A stretch of 54,495 bases of DNA from JAVBMU01 sp031551755 (GCA_031551755.1 JAVBNE010000018.1:1-54495), one strand, 5' to 3'; positions 26,024 to 35,086 are shown, counted from the stretch's first letter. The notes: generated from the letters alone by a model not told the origin. Translations and numbers: made by a program.

Positions 26024-26171
26024 CCCGCGATTCTCCCACCTGTGATATGCATCAGGCATCCTCACGCCGTGGTTGGCAAGATTTTGGCAAGGACCACTTG
26101 CAGCCAGGAGGGCCACACAACGACACAGCCGGATAGGGCACGGCCACCGCCCACGTGACCTGGCCGCGATA

Positions 26172-26210
26172 CAGTAGAGGCCGGCCCGCAAACCGGGCCG
26201 GCCTCTACTG
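26172..26210 (-). terminator. Strong terminator of the surface-protein gene
   Basis: A perfect 17-bp stem (CAGTAGAGGCCGGCCCG and its complement) with a 5-nt loop, 29 bp past the stop of the surface protein. It is the longest perfect hairpin I found in the window. Confidence 0.88.
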
Positions 26211-26238
26211 GTGCTATCTCACCGCGAGGTGCGTGTCG

Positions 26239-28008
26239 TCAGGCACGTGCCCGGCGGCGAATGAGGACGAACGCGCTGCCGCCGGCGAGCAGCAGCAAGG
26301 TGGCGGTCACCATTCCGCCAACCTGTGCACCCGTCCAGGCAAGCGCCTCGTCCGTCGGCTTGGTCCCCGGAGGCACCGGCGTGCTTGCGGTGTTGACGAT
26401 GTTGACGAAGACCTGCGTCCCGTCGCCCACTGTGATCGTGGCCGTCTTACCGACCTTCTTGCCGTCAACGACGAACGAGGGAGTGCCCCAGCTGACGCCG
26501 CTCACGGTCGGCGGGGTCTTCTCCGACAGGGTGATCACGGTGCCGACCGGCAACTCATAGAGCTCCGCGTACTCATTCGTGGTCAGCTTGAAGGAGTCCG
26601 ACACCTCGTTACCGTCCTCGTCCTTGAACGAGTAGGCGATCTCGTACTCGGTATCGCTCGACACGGTCGGGGCGGCAGAACCGACGACCTCCTTGCCGAT
26701 CAGCACCGAGCCGACCGGGGTGAGGCTGAAGATATTCGTGACCGTGAGGTCGATCTGCGTGGGGCTGTCTTCGTCGATGACGATCGGGTTGGGCATGCTG
26801 AAGGAGGTGTCTGCCGCGCCCTTCGCGTCAGTCTCGGTCAACGTGCAGGTGGTGCCCTCATCCAAGTCCTCGAAGACCTGCGTGCTCTCCGCGTCGATCT
26901 TGAACTCCTTGGGGTACCCGGCCACAGCGGCACCACGCTGGTCGACACATTCGAGCTTCATGCCGAACTGGCTCGTCACGGCGTTGTCGCCGACGACCTT
27001 CTTGGTGATCGCCAGGTCGTGCATACCGTTCCCGCGCGCCGTCCCACCGGCACCCCAGTACTGCACGCTCGCATCCGCCTTCTGGGCGGCGATCACGGCC
27101 TGGTTCTTGAAGACCGTGCCTTCCTTGGTGCCGGCCGGCACCTTGGTGTCATAGGTGATGGCGTACAGGTAGCCCGCCTCCACTGCGTCGGCCGCGATCG
27201 TGACGGTGAAGCTATTGGCCTGGCCGGCCGCCACCTGGAAGCTGCCAGCCGGCAACCAGGTGCCCGAACCCCACGGGTTCGCACCGGTCCAGCCCGCATT
27301 GTTGACCTTGTAGACCTGCACCGTGGTGAGGTCGACGGTCAGGGCGGGGTCGTAGGTGTCGGTGATCGTGACGGCCTTGCCGTTCTCGTCCAACAGGTAC
27401 TTGGCGGGCACCAAGACCGCCCAGGCGACGGCGCCCTTGTTGTGGTCGACACGACCTGTCTTGAGCGGCTCTTCCGGCCACTCCAGCCCGCCGGGCGTTC
27501 CCGTCGTGGGTACGGTGACCTGGTAAGTGGCACCACCGGTGGTGGTGAACACCGCCTCGGTCTTCGTGGAACCATCTGCCAGGACTGCCCAGAACTTCAG
27601 GGTGCCGGTCACGTTCCTGTGCGTCAGCACATAGTCGCTGTACGTACAGGTGATCGCCGTGGACGACACACTGCACGTGCCGACGTTCGCACCCTTTTGG
27701 TCCTCCAAGGTGAAGGTGGAGGACACACCCTCGATCTTGGGGTCCGTCGGCAGGTGCAATGTGAAGGTGTCGGCCGGTTTGGCGCTGCCAGCCGCCCACT
27801 CGGCGTCCACGGACAGCAGCGTTCCGTGCTCGACCTCGTTGGTGGACTGGGCGACGGTCACCGAAGTGATGGAGTCGACCTCCGCCGCCGAGGCAGCGCC
27901 GGGGACGGCTACGGCGCCGATTCCCGCGATCAAGGTGGCCAGCGCGCCGCCGAAGACGCGCCGGGCGAACCGCTTACCAGGCGGCCGGACCGATGTCTGG
28001 GTACTCAT
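26239..28008 (-). CDS. Sortase-anchored surface protein with Ig-like and DUF5979-type repeats
   Basis: 589 residues from ATG 28008 (AAGGAG nine bases upstream). A signal peptide ends at GAASAAEVD. N-terminal beta-sandwich domains (about 45-310) resemble adhesin Ig folds. They are followed by DUF5979-like repeats (TKKVVGDNAVTSQFGMKL; GKEVVGSAAPTVSSDTEY). The C-terminus is a cell-wall sorting signal: LAWTG, a hydrophobic span, then RRRARA. LAxTG is the recognition form used by class E sortases of actinobacteria. No sortase gene is in the window. Likely adhesive or structural at the cell surface. Confidence 0.85.
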   Translation of the reverse strand: MSTQTSVRPPGKRFARRVFGGALATLIAGIGAVAVPGAASAAEVDSITSVTVAQSTNEVEHGTLLSVDAEWAAGSAKPADTFTLHLPTDPKIEGVSSTFTLEDQKGANVGTCSVSSTAITCTYSDYVLTHRNVTGTLKFWAVLADGSTKTEAVFTTTGGATYQVTVPTTGTPGGLEWPEEPLKTGRVDHNKGAVAWAVLVPAKYLLDENGKAVTITDTYDPALTVDLTTVQVYKVNNAGWTGANPWGSGTWLPAGSFQVAAGQANSFTVTIAADAVEAGYLYAITYDTKVPAGTKEGTVFKNQAVIAAQKADASVQYWGAGGTARGNGMHDLAITKKVVGDNAVTSQFGMKLECVDQRGAAVAGYPKEFKIDAESTQVFEDLDEGTTCTLTETDAKGAADTSFSMPNPIVIDEDSPTQIDLTVTNIFSLTPVGSVLIGKEVVGSAAPTVSSDTEYEIAYSFKDEDGNEVSDSFKLTTNEYAELYELPVGTVITLSEKTPPTVSGVSWGTPSFVVDGKKVGKTATITVGDGTQVFVNIVNTASTPVPPGTKPTDEALAWTGAQVGGMVTATLLLLAGGSAFVLIRRRARA

Positions 28009-28136
28009 GCAAACAAACTCCTTGTGCGAGTCCAACGGGCTGTGGACGGCGATGGGGACACCAACTTCTGGCTGTGACACGCAGAAGCGGGCAGAATATG
28101 ACGCATCGCTACCGATCATGCTCTAGAACGCGAAAG

Positions 28137-28175
28137 CTACCTAAATCCGGACATGGCATGGCTAGATTTAGGTAG
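28137..28175. promoter_or_regulatory. 11-bp inverted repeat upstream of surface-protein gene
   Basis: CTACCTAAATC (28137-28147) and GATTTAGGTAG (28165-28175) form an exact inverted repeat with a 17-nt spacer, about 130 bp before the start codon. It lies in an AT-richer island and could be an operator or a transcript stem-loop. Confidence 0.5.
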
Positions 28176-28403
28176 TTGCTGGAGTCAACTAGGAGATGCG
28201 GGGAGAGGTCGCTCTTCCTCGGTCTAAGACACCCTTGTCTTCTGACCTGCGGCAGGCAAAGAGGGCGCAAAGCAGACCAGCGAGCGATCGAATTTTCGGC
28301 GCGAAAAATCAGCCGATCCGCGTAACGATCTCAGTTCAGAATAGCAAACGCGTGGATTTGCACAAGACCTGGGAGTCAGTTGATATGGCGAAAATGGATC
28401 AGA
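28176..28403. other. Gene-free intergenic stretch
   Basis: Part of the 395-bp gap between the surface-protein and SRPBCC genes. Composition is more AT-rich than the flanks. An open frame at 28196-28411 lacks a ribosome-binding site and family resemblance. Apart from the inverted repeat I see nothing else here. Confidence 0.4.
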
Positions 28404-28877
28404 TCAGCTGACGAGCAGGGCGGCCAACTTGGTGTATCCCTGACGGACACCTATCTCCATGCCGCTGGCCAGCATGGCATCACGTGCGGCCAGTGACTCG
28501 ACGACTGCGATCCCGACCGATCGGGTTCGCCCGTCGTCGAGCTCGGTGAAGGTCATGGTCTCCAGCGACACCCCGTCGGGCACGCCAGTGAAGGTGAACG
28601 TCTGGACCAAACGCGAGTTCGGTCGCACCTCGTGGAATGAGCCGTAGAACGACGCGATCTGATCGCCGCCACGCACCGCGGCGTAGCGGTAGGACCCCCC
28701 GGTCCGCGCGTCCCACTCGTCGATCCGCACGGTCGTGTCATAAGGACCGAGCCATTGCGTCACCCACTCGGGGTCGGTCCAGGCGCGAAATACCCGCTCC
28801 AGCGGGGCGTCGAAATCGCGCTCGATCCGCACGAGTGGCAGTTGTGGATCGGCCTCGATCAACGTCCGTGCGCCCAT
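28404..28877 (-). CDS. SRPBCC/AHSA1-domain protein
   Basis: 157 residues. The helix-grip fold starts with VRIERDFDAPLERVFRAWT and contains DPEWVTQWLGP, GGSYRY and RLVQTFTFTG, all typical of AHSA1-like (START superfamily) ligand-binding proteins. ATG 28877 follows GGAGG. The ligand is unknown. Confidence 0.9.
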   Translation of the reverse strand: MGARTLIEADPQLPLVRIERDFDAPLERVFRAWTDPEWVTQWLGPYDTTVRIDEWDARTGGSYRYAAVRGGDQIASFYGSFHEVRPNSRLVQTFTFTGVPDGVSLETMTFTELDDGRTRSVGIAVVESLAARDAMLASGMEIGVRQGYTKLAALLVS

Positions 28878-28973
28878 CGTTGTCCTCCGGATGACTTCGC
28901 GTGCTACCGAGGTGTCAGTCTGGGCCGCGGTATTCCGTCCGGAGGGACGACACGCACCGCCCCGAGGGCGAAA

Positions 28974-29324
28974 TCACTGTGCGAGCAGTTGTGCTTTGGC
29001 CGCCGAGAACTCCTCGTCCGACAACACTCCGGAGGAGTGAAGCTGGCCGAGCTGAGCGAGCTGGGCCAAGAGCTGGTCACCCGCTTTCAAGGCCCCCGAC
29101 GGTGACACCGCCTGCTGCGCGGCGGCTTGCTGCGCGGCGGCCTGAACCTGCGCCTGCTGCTGGGCGGCCTCATACTGTTGGTTCTCGTAGTCGAGCTGGG
29201 CGCGGCTCTCCTGACGGCGCCGGACAGCCCCCGTGGTCGCTGCCGCCGTCCCGGCGACGACGGCTGTCCGCGCTGCCATCCCGATAAGTCCGGGGCGTCC
29301 GAATCGCGGCATCATCAACGGCAT
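28974..29324 (-). CDS. SHOCT-domain protein
   Basis: 116 residues. A short N-terminal hydrophobic region and a Gln/Ala-rich coiled region (about 48-75) are followed by a C-terminal SHOCT motif (LAQLGQLHSSGVLSDEEF). It begins three bases after the DUF6325-like gene; such pairs recur in actinobacteria. Function unknown. Confidence 0.85.
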   Translation of the reverse strand: MPLMMPRFGRPGLIGMAARTAVVAGTAAATTGAVRRRQESRAQLDYENQQYEAAQQQAQVQAAAQQAAAQQAVSPSGALKAGDQLLAQLAQLGQLHSSGVLSDEEFSAAKAQLLAQ

Positions 29325-29327
29325 CGC

Positions 29328-29807
29328 TTACTCCCAATTCTTCGACTCGGTGGTGGTCGCACCCGCACCAAAGGACGTACCCGCAGCGTCAGCCGCCTCG
29401 GCCACCGCGTTCACAACAGCTGGGGGGATGTACTCCCGGGCCAGCAACACCGCGCCAGCACTCCGGGCCGCCGAGGTCAGCTCTCGAGCCCAGGTGTGTT
29501 CGACTGTCAGCACCAACGCGCTGTCGCCCGGGGCGACCGAGGCGGCGATCACGTCCAAGTCCTCCTCGGACGCCAGCCCCGAAGCGGTCGCCGTCAGATC
29601 GGTGACATCGAAGTCGTCACCCATGTTCTCGATCTCGAGCACCTCAATGTCCCCTGCCGTGGATCGCCGGATCACCGCGAGATCCAGCAGAGTGACCGCC
29701 CCTGTGGACAGCACATTCACCAGGGCGGATCGAATCGCCTCCGGGACCGTCTTCGTGGGGAACCCCACGGCAACAATCTCAACCGCACCGAATGAACCGG
29801 ATGACAC
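29328..29807 (-). CDS. DUF6325/DUF1269-like protein
   Basis: 159 residues from GTG 29807 (GAGGGG upstream). The N-terminal VEIVAVGFPTKTVPEAIRSA block and the later SALVLTVEHTWARELTSAA match the DUF1269/DUF6325 pattern, but without the membrane hairpin of the two DUF1269 proteins at 13-16 kb. It is partnered with the SHOCT gene. Confidence 0.8.
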   Translation of the reverse strand: MSSGSFGAVEIVAVGFPTKTVPEAIRSALVNVLSTGAVTLLDLAVIRRSTAGDIEVLEIENMGDDFDVTDLTATASGLASEEDLDVIAASVAPGDSALVLTVEHTWARELTSAARSAGAVLLAREYIPPAVVNAVAEAADAAGTSFGAGATTTESKNWE

Positions 29808-29958
29808 GTGAGTTCCCCTCCCCTGCCGCACCATGCACAGTGCACCGCGACCAGCTGTTTCAAAGTCACCATCAACGTATCCGAGAGCGCTCTTACTGGC
29901 TCCTTGGAAGGGTGGACCCATGGCAGGATCGAAAGGGCACCAACTACAGGAGGAATCC

Positions 29959-30642
29959 ATGCTTCTGACTGCCTTTGGACACTCCACGGTCACCATGGAC
30001 CATGACGGGTATCGGCTGGTCCTGGATCCGGGCACGCTGAGCGATACCGCCGGAGCGATGACCGGAGCCAGCGCCATCCTGGTCACCCATGGGCATCCCG
30101 ATCACGTGGATGCCGCAACGGTGCGATCAGCCGTGCTAGCCGGTGCGCGGGTCTGGGCGCCGGCGCCGGTGATCGAACAGCTCGCCGACGAACTCCCCGC
30201 CGTGGCCGTGGCCCAGCTGACGGTGGCCGCCCCCGGAGATGTCCTGACGGTCGACGGATTCGACGTCCGGGTGGGGGGCGGCACCCATGCCGAGATTCAC
30301 CGCGACCTGCCCCGGATTCCGAACGTGACCTACCTCGTCGCGGCCGACGGGCGAACGGTGTACCACCCGGGCGACGCCTTCGACCGGCCCGCCGGGAACG
30401 GCTGGTCCACCGAGGACGGCCGACTGGACGTCGCGCTCATCCCGGTCGCCGGGCCGTGGATGAAGATCAGCGACAGCATCGACCTCGCCCGCGAACTCGA
30501 TCCGCGCCGGGTGGTGCCGATCCACGAGGCGCTCCTGTCACCTGCCGGCATCGCGCTGGTGGACCGTCTTCTCGACACCGTCCGAACGGGTGGAACCTAC
30601 GAGTACCGGCGGCTCGCGAACGGACAGGGGATCGATCTGTAA
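29959..30642 (+). CDS. MBL-fold metallohydrolase (UlaG-like)
   Basis: 227 residues from ATG 29959, with AGGAGGAA upstream. The metal-binding motif THGHPDHVD is intact, and later ligands appear in VGGGTHAEIH, YHPGDAF and VPIHEALLS. It resembles the UlaG/L-ascorbate lactonase-like branch; the substrate is unknown. Confidence 0.9.
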   Translation: MLLTAFGHSTVTMDHDGYRLVLDPGTLSDTAGAMTGASAILVTHGHPDHVDAATVRSAVLAGARVWAPAPVIEQLADELPAVAVAQLTVAAPGDVLTVDGFDVRVGGGTHAEIHRDLPRIPNVTYLVAADGRTVYHPGDAFDRPAGNGWSTEDGRLDVALIPVAGPWMKISDSIDLARELDPRRVVPIHEALLSPAGIALVDRLLDTVRTGGTYEYRRLANGQGIDL

Positions 30643-30653
30643 CTAAGTAACTC

Positions 30654-30702
30654 TTGCCCTGCGGGACACGTCCGAAGAGAATGTTCGGATACCCGAACAT
30701 TC
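30654..30702 (+). promoter_or_regulatory. Promoter and palindromic metal-repressor operator of mntH
   Basis: TTGCCC (30654-30659) and GAGAAT (30677-30682) make a plausible promoter. A perfect 10-bp palindrome, GAATGTTCGG / CCGAACATTC with a 4-nt centre (30679-30702), overlaps the -10 box. This suits repression by a DtxR/MntR-family regulator when manganese is plentiful. The regulator gene is not in the window. Confidence 0.65.
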
Positions 30703-30725
30703 TGAGCCGCACTGAGGGGGTGCCC

Positions 30726-32003
30726 ATGTCCACCAGGAGCACCACCGGCCCGGCTGCCACGGCAGAACACCCGTCGGTGCGCCGACGACGCCCCGGCCCC
30801 CGCTTGATCGGACTTCTCGGCCCGGCCTTCGTGGCCGCCATCGCCTACGTCGATCCCGGCAACGTCGCCGCGAACCTTTCCGCTGGCGCCGAGTTCGGAT
30901 ACCTGCTCATCTGGGTGCTGGTCGCCGCCAACGCGATGGCGGTGATTGTGCAGTACCTCTCCGCGAAACTCGGCATCGTCACCGGCCAGTCCCTGCCCGA
31001 ACTCCTCGGCCACCGCCTCGGACGGCGGTCGCGGCTCGCCTACTGGGGTCAGGCAGAAGTCGTCGCCGCCGCAACAGATCTCGCCGAGGTGATCGGTGGG
31101 GCCATCGCGCTCTACCTGCTCTTCGGGGTTCCGTTGGTGCTCGGCGGGGCGATCACCGGGTTGGTCTCCCTCGCGATTCTCGCTATTCAACAGCGCCGCG
31201 GACAGCGGGCCTTCGAAACCGTGATCACCTCGATGCTGATCATCCTGACCCTGGGCTTCTGCGCGGGACTGATGGTCGCACCCCCCGATGCCGGCGCAGC
31301 GCTCGGTGGACTGCTGCCCCGTTTTGAGGGGTCTCGCTCGGTGCTGCTCGCCGCGTCCATGCTCGGTGCGACCGTGATGCCGCACGCCATCTATCTGCAC
31401 TCCGCGCTGACCCGCGACCGCTTCGGCCGTGAGCACACCCTGGACGAACGCCGTCGACTGCTGGTGGCAACACGTTGGGATGTCGTCTTCGCCTTGATCC
31501 TGGCCGGCGGGGTCAACATCGCCATGCTGCTGATGGCGGCCGCCAACCTCCCCGGCCAAGCCGGCACCGACACCATCGAAGGTGCTCACGCGGCGATCGA
31601 GTCGGCCATGGGTACGGTCGTCGGAATCGCCTTCGCGGTGGGTCTGCTCTTCTCCGGGCTGGCCTCGACCTCAGTGGGGTCCTATGCCGGCGCCGAGATC
31701 ATGTCGGGACTGCTCAAAGTGCGGATACCGCTGATCACCCGGCGATTGATCACGCTGATTCCCGCGCTGGTGTTGCTGGCGACGGGGGTGTCGCCGACCT
31801 GGCTGCTCGTGATCAGCCAGGTGGTGTTGAGCTTCGGTATCCCGTTCGCGCTGATTCCGCTGGTCCGGTTGACACGCAACCGGTTGACCATGGGCTCCGA
31901 CCGCAACGGGCTGCCGCTGCACCTGGCCGCCTGCGCGGTGGCGGCGGTCATCGTGGTCCTGAACGTCGTGCTGCTGGTGTTGGTGGCCACGGGTCAGGGG
32001 TAG
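30726..32003 (+). CDS. mntH: Nramp-family Mn2+/metal transporter
   Basis: 425 residues from ATG 30726 (GAGGGGG upstream). Eleven or so membrane segments. The Nramp metal-site motif YVDPGNVAANLSAGAEFGY (DPGN) and the TM6 MPHAIYLHS motif (MPH) are intact. It imports Mn2+ with protons. The palindromic operator fits Mn control. Confidence 0.95.
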   Translation: MSTRSTTGPAATAEHPSVRRRRPGPRLIGLLGPAFVAAIAYVDPGNVAANLSAGAEFGYLLIWVLVAANAMAVIVQYLSAKLGIVTGQSLPELLGHRLGRRSRLAYWGQAEVVAAATDLAEVIGGAIALYLLFGVPLVLGGAITGLVSLAILAIQQRRGQRAFETVITSMLIILTLGFCAGLMVAPPDAGAALGGLLPRFEGSRSVLLAASMLGATVMPHAIYLHSALTRDRFGREHTLDERRRLLVATRWDVVFALILAGGVNIAMLLMAAANLPGQAGTDTIEGAHAAIESAMGTVVGIAFAVGLLFSGLASTSVGSYAGAEIMSGLLKVRIPLITRRLITLIPALVLLATGVSPTWLLVISQVVLSFGIPFALIPLVRLTRNRLTMGSDRNGLPLHLAACAVAAVIVVLNVVLLVLVATGQG

Positions 32004-32242
32004 GTCCGGGGACCGGTGCTGGTGGCACGCTGGGACCAACCCTGCAGGCCACCACCTTCTCCACCGCTGGCGGATCGAACTGGCCCGCCAACCCTGTCGC
32101 CCATTAGCGGCCTTCGCCGCGCGCTTCCGTCCTCCTACTACTAGGGTCGAGGCGGAAATTTGCCTTTACCGGCAGATGGCCTCCGGATCTCGTGGTGACG
32201 CGTGTGCTCACAACCGCCCGACACCGACGACAAGCCGACCGC

Positions 32243-32277
32243 GGAGGGGCTCGCGCGCAGAGGGCACGAGCCCCTCC
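32243..32277. terminator. Terminator hairpin between convergent genes
   Basis: GGAGGGGCTCG and CGAGCCCCTCC form a perfect 11-bp stem with a 13-nt loop, ten bases past the stop of the minus-strand membrane protein and 240 bp past mntH. Nothing else is recognisable between 32004 and 32242. Confidence 0.65.
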
Positions 32278-32286
32278 GCACCCCCC

Positions 32287-32679
32287 TCAACCATCACGCC
32301 ACCCACGCCTGCTCACCTTCTCCTGGCGCACCCGCACGCTCCAACCGGCTGCCCGCAGGCACATCGCCGCCGTCGGGATCTCCGCGAAGACCGCTCTGGC
32401 CAGTGGAAACGCCAGCGTCAGCTCACCACGGTGCGCGAGCACGATCTCCACACCGGCATCCGCGAGCAGGAGCGCCGCCGTGGTGGTGGCAAGCACCCGC
32501 ACGGACCGGCCTCGGCGCACCAGCATCCCCGTCGTGATCAGCCCGGCCGCCTCGGCAACATCCAGCGTCGCCCAGCCCCATTCGCCCCGCGCCGCCAAGG
32601 ACGCCGTCCACGGCACCAGCCCCAAGCCGAGCGCACACAACGCTCCCCCCAACCTGCGCGAGCCAACCGATCCAGACAC
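32287..32679 (-). CDS. Small membrane protein, unknown
   Basis: 130 residues with three to four membrane segments. GTG 32679 is preceded by AGGAGG. Conserved-looking LDVAEAAGLITTGMLVRRG is followed by a stretch of small hydrophobics. It begins 11 bases after the stop of an alpha/beta-hydrolase relic and may once have been in its operon. Confidence 0.7.
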   Translation of the reverse strand: MSGSVGSRRLGGALCALGLGLVPWTASLAARGEWGWATLDVAEAAGLITTGMLVRRGRSVRVLATTTAALLLADAGVEIVLAHRGELTLAFPLARAVFAEIPTAAMCLRAAGWSVRVRQEKVSRRGWRDG

Positions 32680-32690
32680 CTAGCTTCCTC

Positions 32691-32825
32691 CTATGCCAGG
32701 AACTCCCGCATTGCCGCAGCCGTGGCTTCGGCAGGAATGCCGTGGTCCTGCCCGCCGGACCCGGAGCCGGAGCCGGTGATGTCGTAAGCGATGGTGCTGC
32801 CATCGGCGGAGGTGGTGGTACGCAT
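32691..32825 (-). pseudogene. Internally deleted alpha/beta hydrolase relic (44 codons)
   Basis: ATG 32825 starts MRTTTSADGSTIAYDITGSG, the usual N-terminus of small alpha/beta hydrolases. It then jumps through a Ser/Gly linker to QDHGIPAEATAAAMREFLA, the usual C-terminus containing the His of the catalytic triad. The roughly 200 residues between, including the nucleophile elbow, are gone. The frame is preserved, so a 44-residue peptide could still be made. Confidence 0.6.
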
Positions 32826-32846
32826 GTCACGAGTCTGCCCGAGAGA

Positions 32847-34517
32847 TCAGCCCGCGGCCGCCCACACCACGTGTTCACGTGCGTGTTCGAGTGCCGGTTC
32901 CAGGTCGTCGAAGAGGTGGTTCTCGTGCCGGAGTTCGTCGAGCACCCCGAGCCGGGTGAGCAAGGGCAGGTGTTTGGGCTGCACCCCACGCACCAGCACC
33001 GCGACGTCTGCGCGCTCCAGGTCGGCCACCAGCTCCGAGAGTGCGTGGGCGCCCGTGGCGTCGACTAAACGCAGGTGTGTCAGGCTGAGCACGACGACCT
33101 GGGCGCCGGCGTCGGCACGAATCTGCGTTCCGATCCGATCGGCTGCCCCGAAGAACATGGCACCGTCGAGCCGGTACAGGGCGATGTGCTCGTCTCCCGG
33201 CGCGGCCGGGCCGGGCAACGGCTCACGGTGCACCGAGGTGGCCTGCGACACCGACCGCAACGCGAAGAAGGCGGCGACGATCAGTCCGATCTGCACGGCC
33301 TCGATCAGGTCGACGGCGATCGTCACCACGGCCGTCACCACCAGCACCACGGCATCGGAACGCGTGGAGGTCAACACGGCCCGGACGGTCGACAGCGACA
33401 CCATGCGGGTGGCCGTGACCATCAGGACGCCTGCGAGCGCCGCGAGCGGGATGGTGGACACGGGCCCGGTGGCCAGGTAGATGACACCCAGGATCGCCAC
33501 GGCGTGCACGACAGCGGACAGCCGGGTGCGCGCACCGGCGCGTACGTTCACGGCCGTCCGCGCGATGGCTCCGGTGGCCGGCATCCCCCCGAAGGCCCCG
33601 CTGGCCATGGAAGCGAGTCCTTGGCCGACCAACTCGCGGTCCGGATCGTAGCGACGCGCCGCGACGTCGGCGGACTGTTCGGCGCCCCCGCGTCCGGGCG
33701 GCGCGGGCATCGCGGCCGCCACCCGGGCGGAGAGCAGTGACTCGATGGCCGCCAGGGCGGCCACCGCGGCGGCTGGGCCGATCAGGGCGCGGATCAGTCC
33801 GGCGTCGACGGCCGGGAAGGACGGCACCGGCAAGGAGTCGGGCAACGCACCGATGCGGGCGATGGGGGCGTTGAAGATCTGCGCGCCGACCGTGACCAGG
33901 GCGACCGCGATGAGCGAGGCGGGTAGCCCGGGGGCGAGCCGCGGCACAACGATCATCACCGCGGCCACCACCGCGACGGTGCCCAACGTCCAGGCAGCCG
34001 TCGACCCCGCGTGGGAGACCGCTTGAATCGCCACCACCACCGGGTTACCCCCGATGGGCTCGACGACCCCCAACGCCGCGGGCACTTGCTGCAGGAAGAT
34101 GATGGCGGCGATCCCGTGGGTGAAGCCTTCCACCACCGGCCATGGGATGAACGTCACCGCGCGGCCCAACCGCAACGCCCCGGCGAGGAGCACCATGACA
34201 CCGGCCAGGACCGCGACCAACGGCACCGCCGCGGCACCGTGTTCCGCGACGATCGGCGCCAGGACGACCGCCATGGCACCCGTCGGGCCGGAGACCTGCA
34301 CCCGGGAACCGCCGAAGACGGCGGCAACCACGCCCGCCACGACCGCCGTCACCAGGCCGGGTCCCGGTCCCACCCCGGAGCTGACCCCGAAGGCCAGCGC
34401 CAACGGCAACGCCACCACACCGACGGTGATGCCGGCGAGGAGGTCGGAGCGGAAGGTGCGGGGTCGAAGGTCGTAATCCGCGCGGCTGGGCAACAGCCCC
34501 CGGAGCGAGGCGATCAC
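32847..34517 (-). CDS. SulP-family anion transporter with STAS domain
   Basis: 556 residues. The SulP signature region starts LLAGITVGVVALPLALAFG. About 12-14 membrane segments are followed by a C-terminal STAS domain (about 435-550; VVLSLTHLRLVDATGAHAL). GTG 34517 overlaps the ArsR stop. Members carry sulfate, bicarbonate or other anions; fusion of SulP and STAS is standard. Confidence 0.92.
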   Translation of the reverse strand: MIASLRGLLPSRADYDLRPRTFRSDLLAGITVGVVALPLALAFGVSSGVGPGPGLVTAVVAGVVAAVFGGSRVQVSGPTGAMAVVLAPIVAEHGAAAVPLVAVLAGVMVLLAGALRLGRAVTFIPWPVVEGFTHGIAAIIFLQQVPAALGVVEPIGGNPVVVAIQAVSHAGSTAAWTLGTVAVVAAVMIVVPRLAPGLPASLIAVALVTVGAQIFNAPIARIGALPDSLPVPSFPAVDAGLIRALIGPAAAVAALAAIESLLSARVAAAMPAPPGRGGAEQSADVAARRYDPDRELVGQGLASMASGAFGGMPATGAIARTAVNVRAGARTRLSAVVHAVAILGVIYLATGPVSTIPLAALAGVLMVTATRMVSLSTVRAVLTSTRSDAVVLVVTAVVTIAVDLIEAVQIGLIVAAFFALRSVSQATSVHREPLPGPAAPGDEHIALYRLDGAMFFGAADRIGTQIRADAGAQVVVLSLTHLRLVDATGAHALSELVADLERADVAVLVRGVQPKHLPLLTRLGVLDELRHENHLFDDLEPALEHAREHVVWAAAG

Positions 34518-35080
34518 AGTGGCCCGCCAGCGTCTGTCTGGGGGGCCGGCGGAACACCCTGGCCGGTCGGCTCATCCAGGTTCCGCCGTGCGGCAGGTGT
34601 CGGCTGCCGCGTCGGACCCGGAGTTGGTGCTGCTGCGGGAGCCGGGGCTTGGGCCTCGGCCGCGGGTGGGGCCGGGTTGGTTCCGCGAAGGGGCGGCAAC
34701 CCGTCGGCGGCCAACTGCTGGCCGGAGGCGGCCAGTGTCTCCCGCAGGAAGGCGCGCGCCACCACGAGCAGTTCGGCCACCAAGGGTCGGCTCAGGCGGT
34801 AGACGACGATGTTGCCGGTCCGGGTAGATGCCACGACCCCCGCCCGCTTGAGCACTGCCATGTGCTGGGAGAGCACGGACGCTTCGGCACCGGTCGCCGC
34901 CAGGAGGTCGCTTACCAGCGCGGCGTAGTCGGCACTCGCACTGAGCACCTCCAAGGCCCGGATGCGAGTCGGGTGGGCGAGCGACCGGAAAAGGTCGGCC
35001 TTGATCTCGTAGAGGGGCGCCGTGGTGGTGTCCGATATCGCGAGGCGCACGGCTGATGACGTTCGGCGACGAGTGGGCAC
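34514..35080 (-). CDS. ArsR-family winged-helix regulator with Pro/Ala-rich tail
   Basis: 188 residues from GTG 35080 (AGGAGG upstream). The winged helix (about 25-110) contains LFRSLAHPTRIRALEVL and the recognition helix ASVLSQHMAVLKRAGVV. There are no Cys residues, so it is not a thiol metal sensor of the ArsR/SmtB type. A disordered Pro/Ala tail fills residues 130-188. It is coupled to the SulP gene, which it probably controls along with itself. Confidence 0.9.
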   Translation of the reverse strand: MPTRRRTSSAVRLAISDTTTAPLYEIKADLFRSLAHPTRIRALEVLSASADYAALVSDLLAATGAEASVLSQHMAVLKRAGVVASTRTGNIVVYRLSRPLVAELLVVARAFLRETLAASGQQLAADGLPPLRGTNPAPPAAEAQAPAPAAAPTPGPTRQPTPAARRNLDEPTGQGVPPAPQTDAGGPL

Positions 35081-35086
35081 AGGACC

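Noticed and set aside
26155..28077. 640-codon plus-strand frame opposite the surface protein
   Set aside because: Antisense shadow; the minus strand has signal peptide, domains and sorting signal.
28196..28411. 71-codon ORF in the intergenic gap
   Set aside because: No ribosome-binding site, no resemblance, overlaps the end of the SRPBCC gene.
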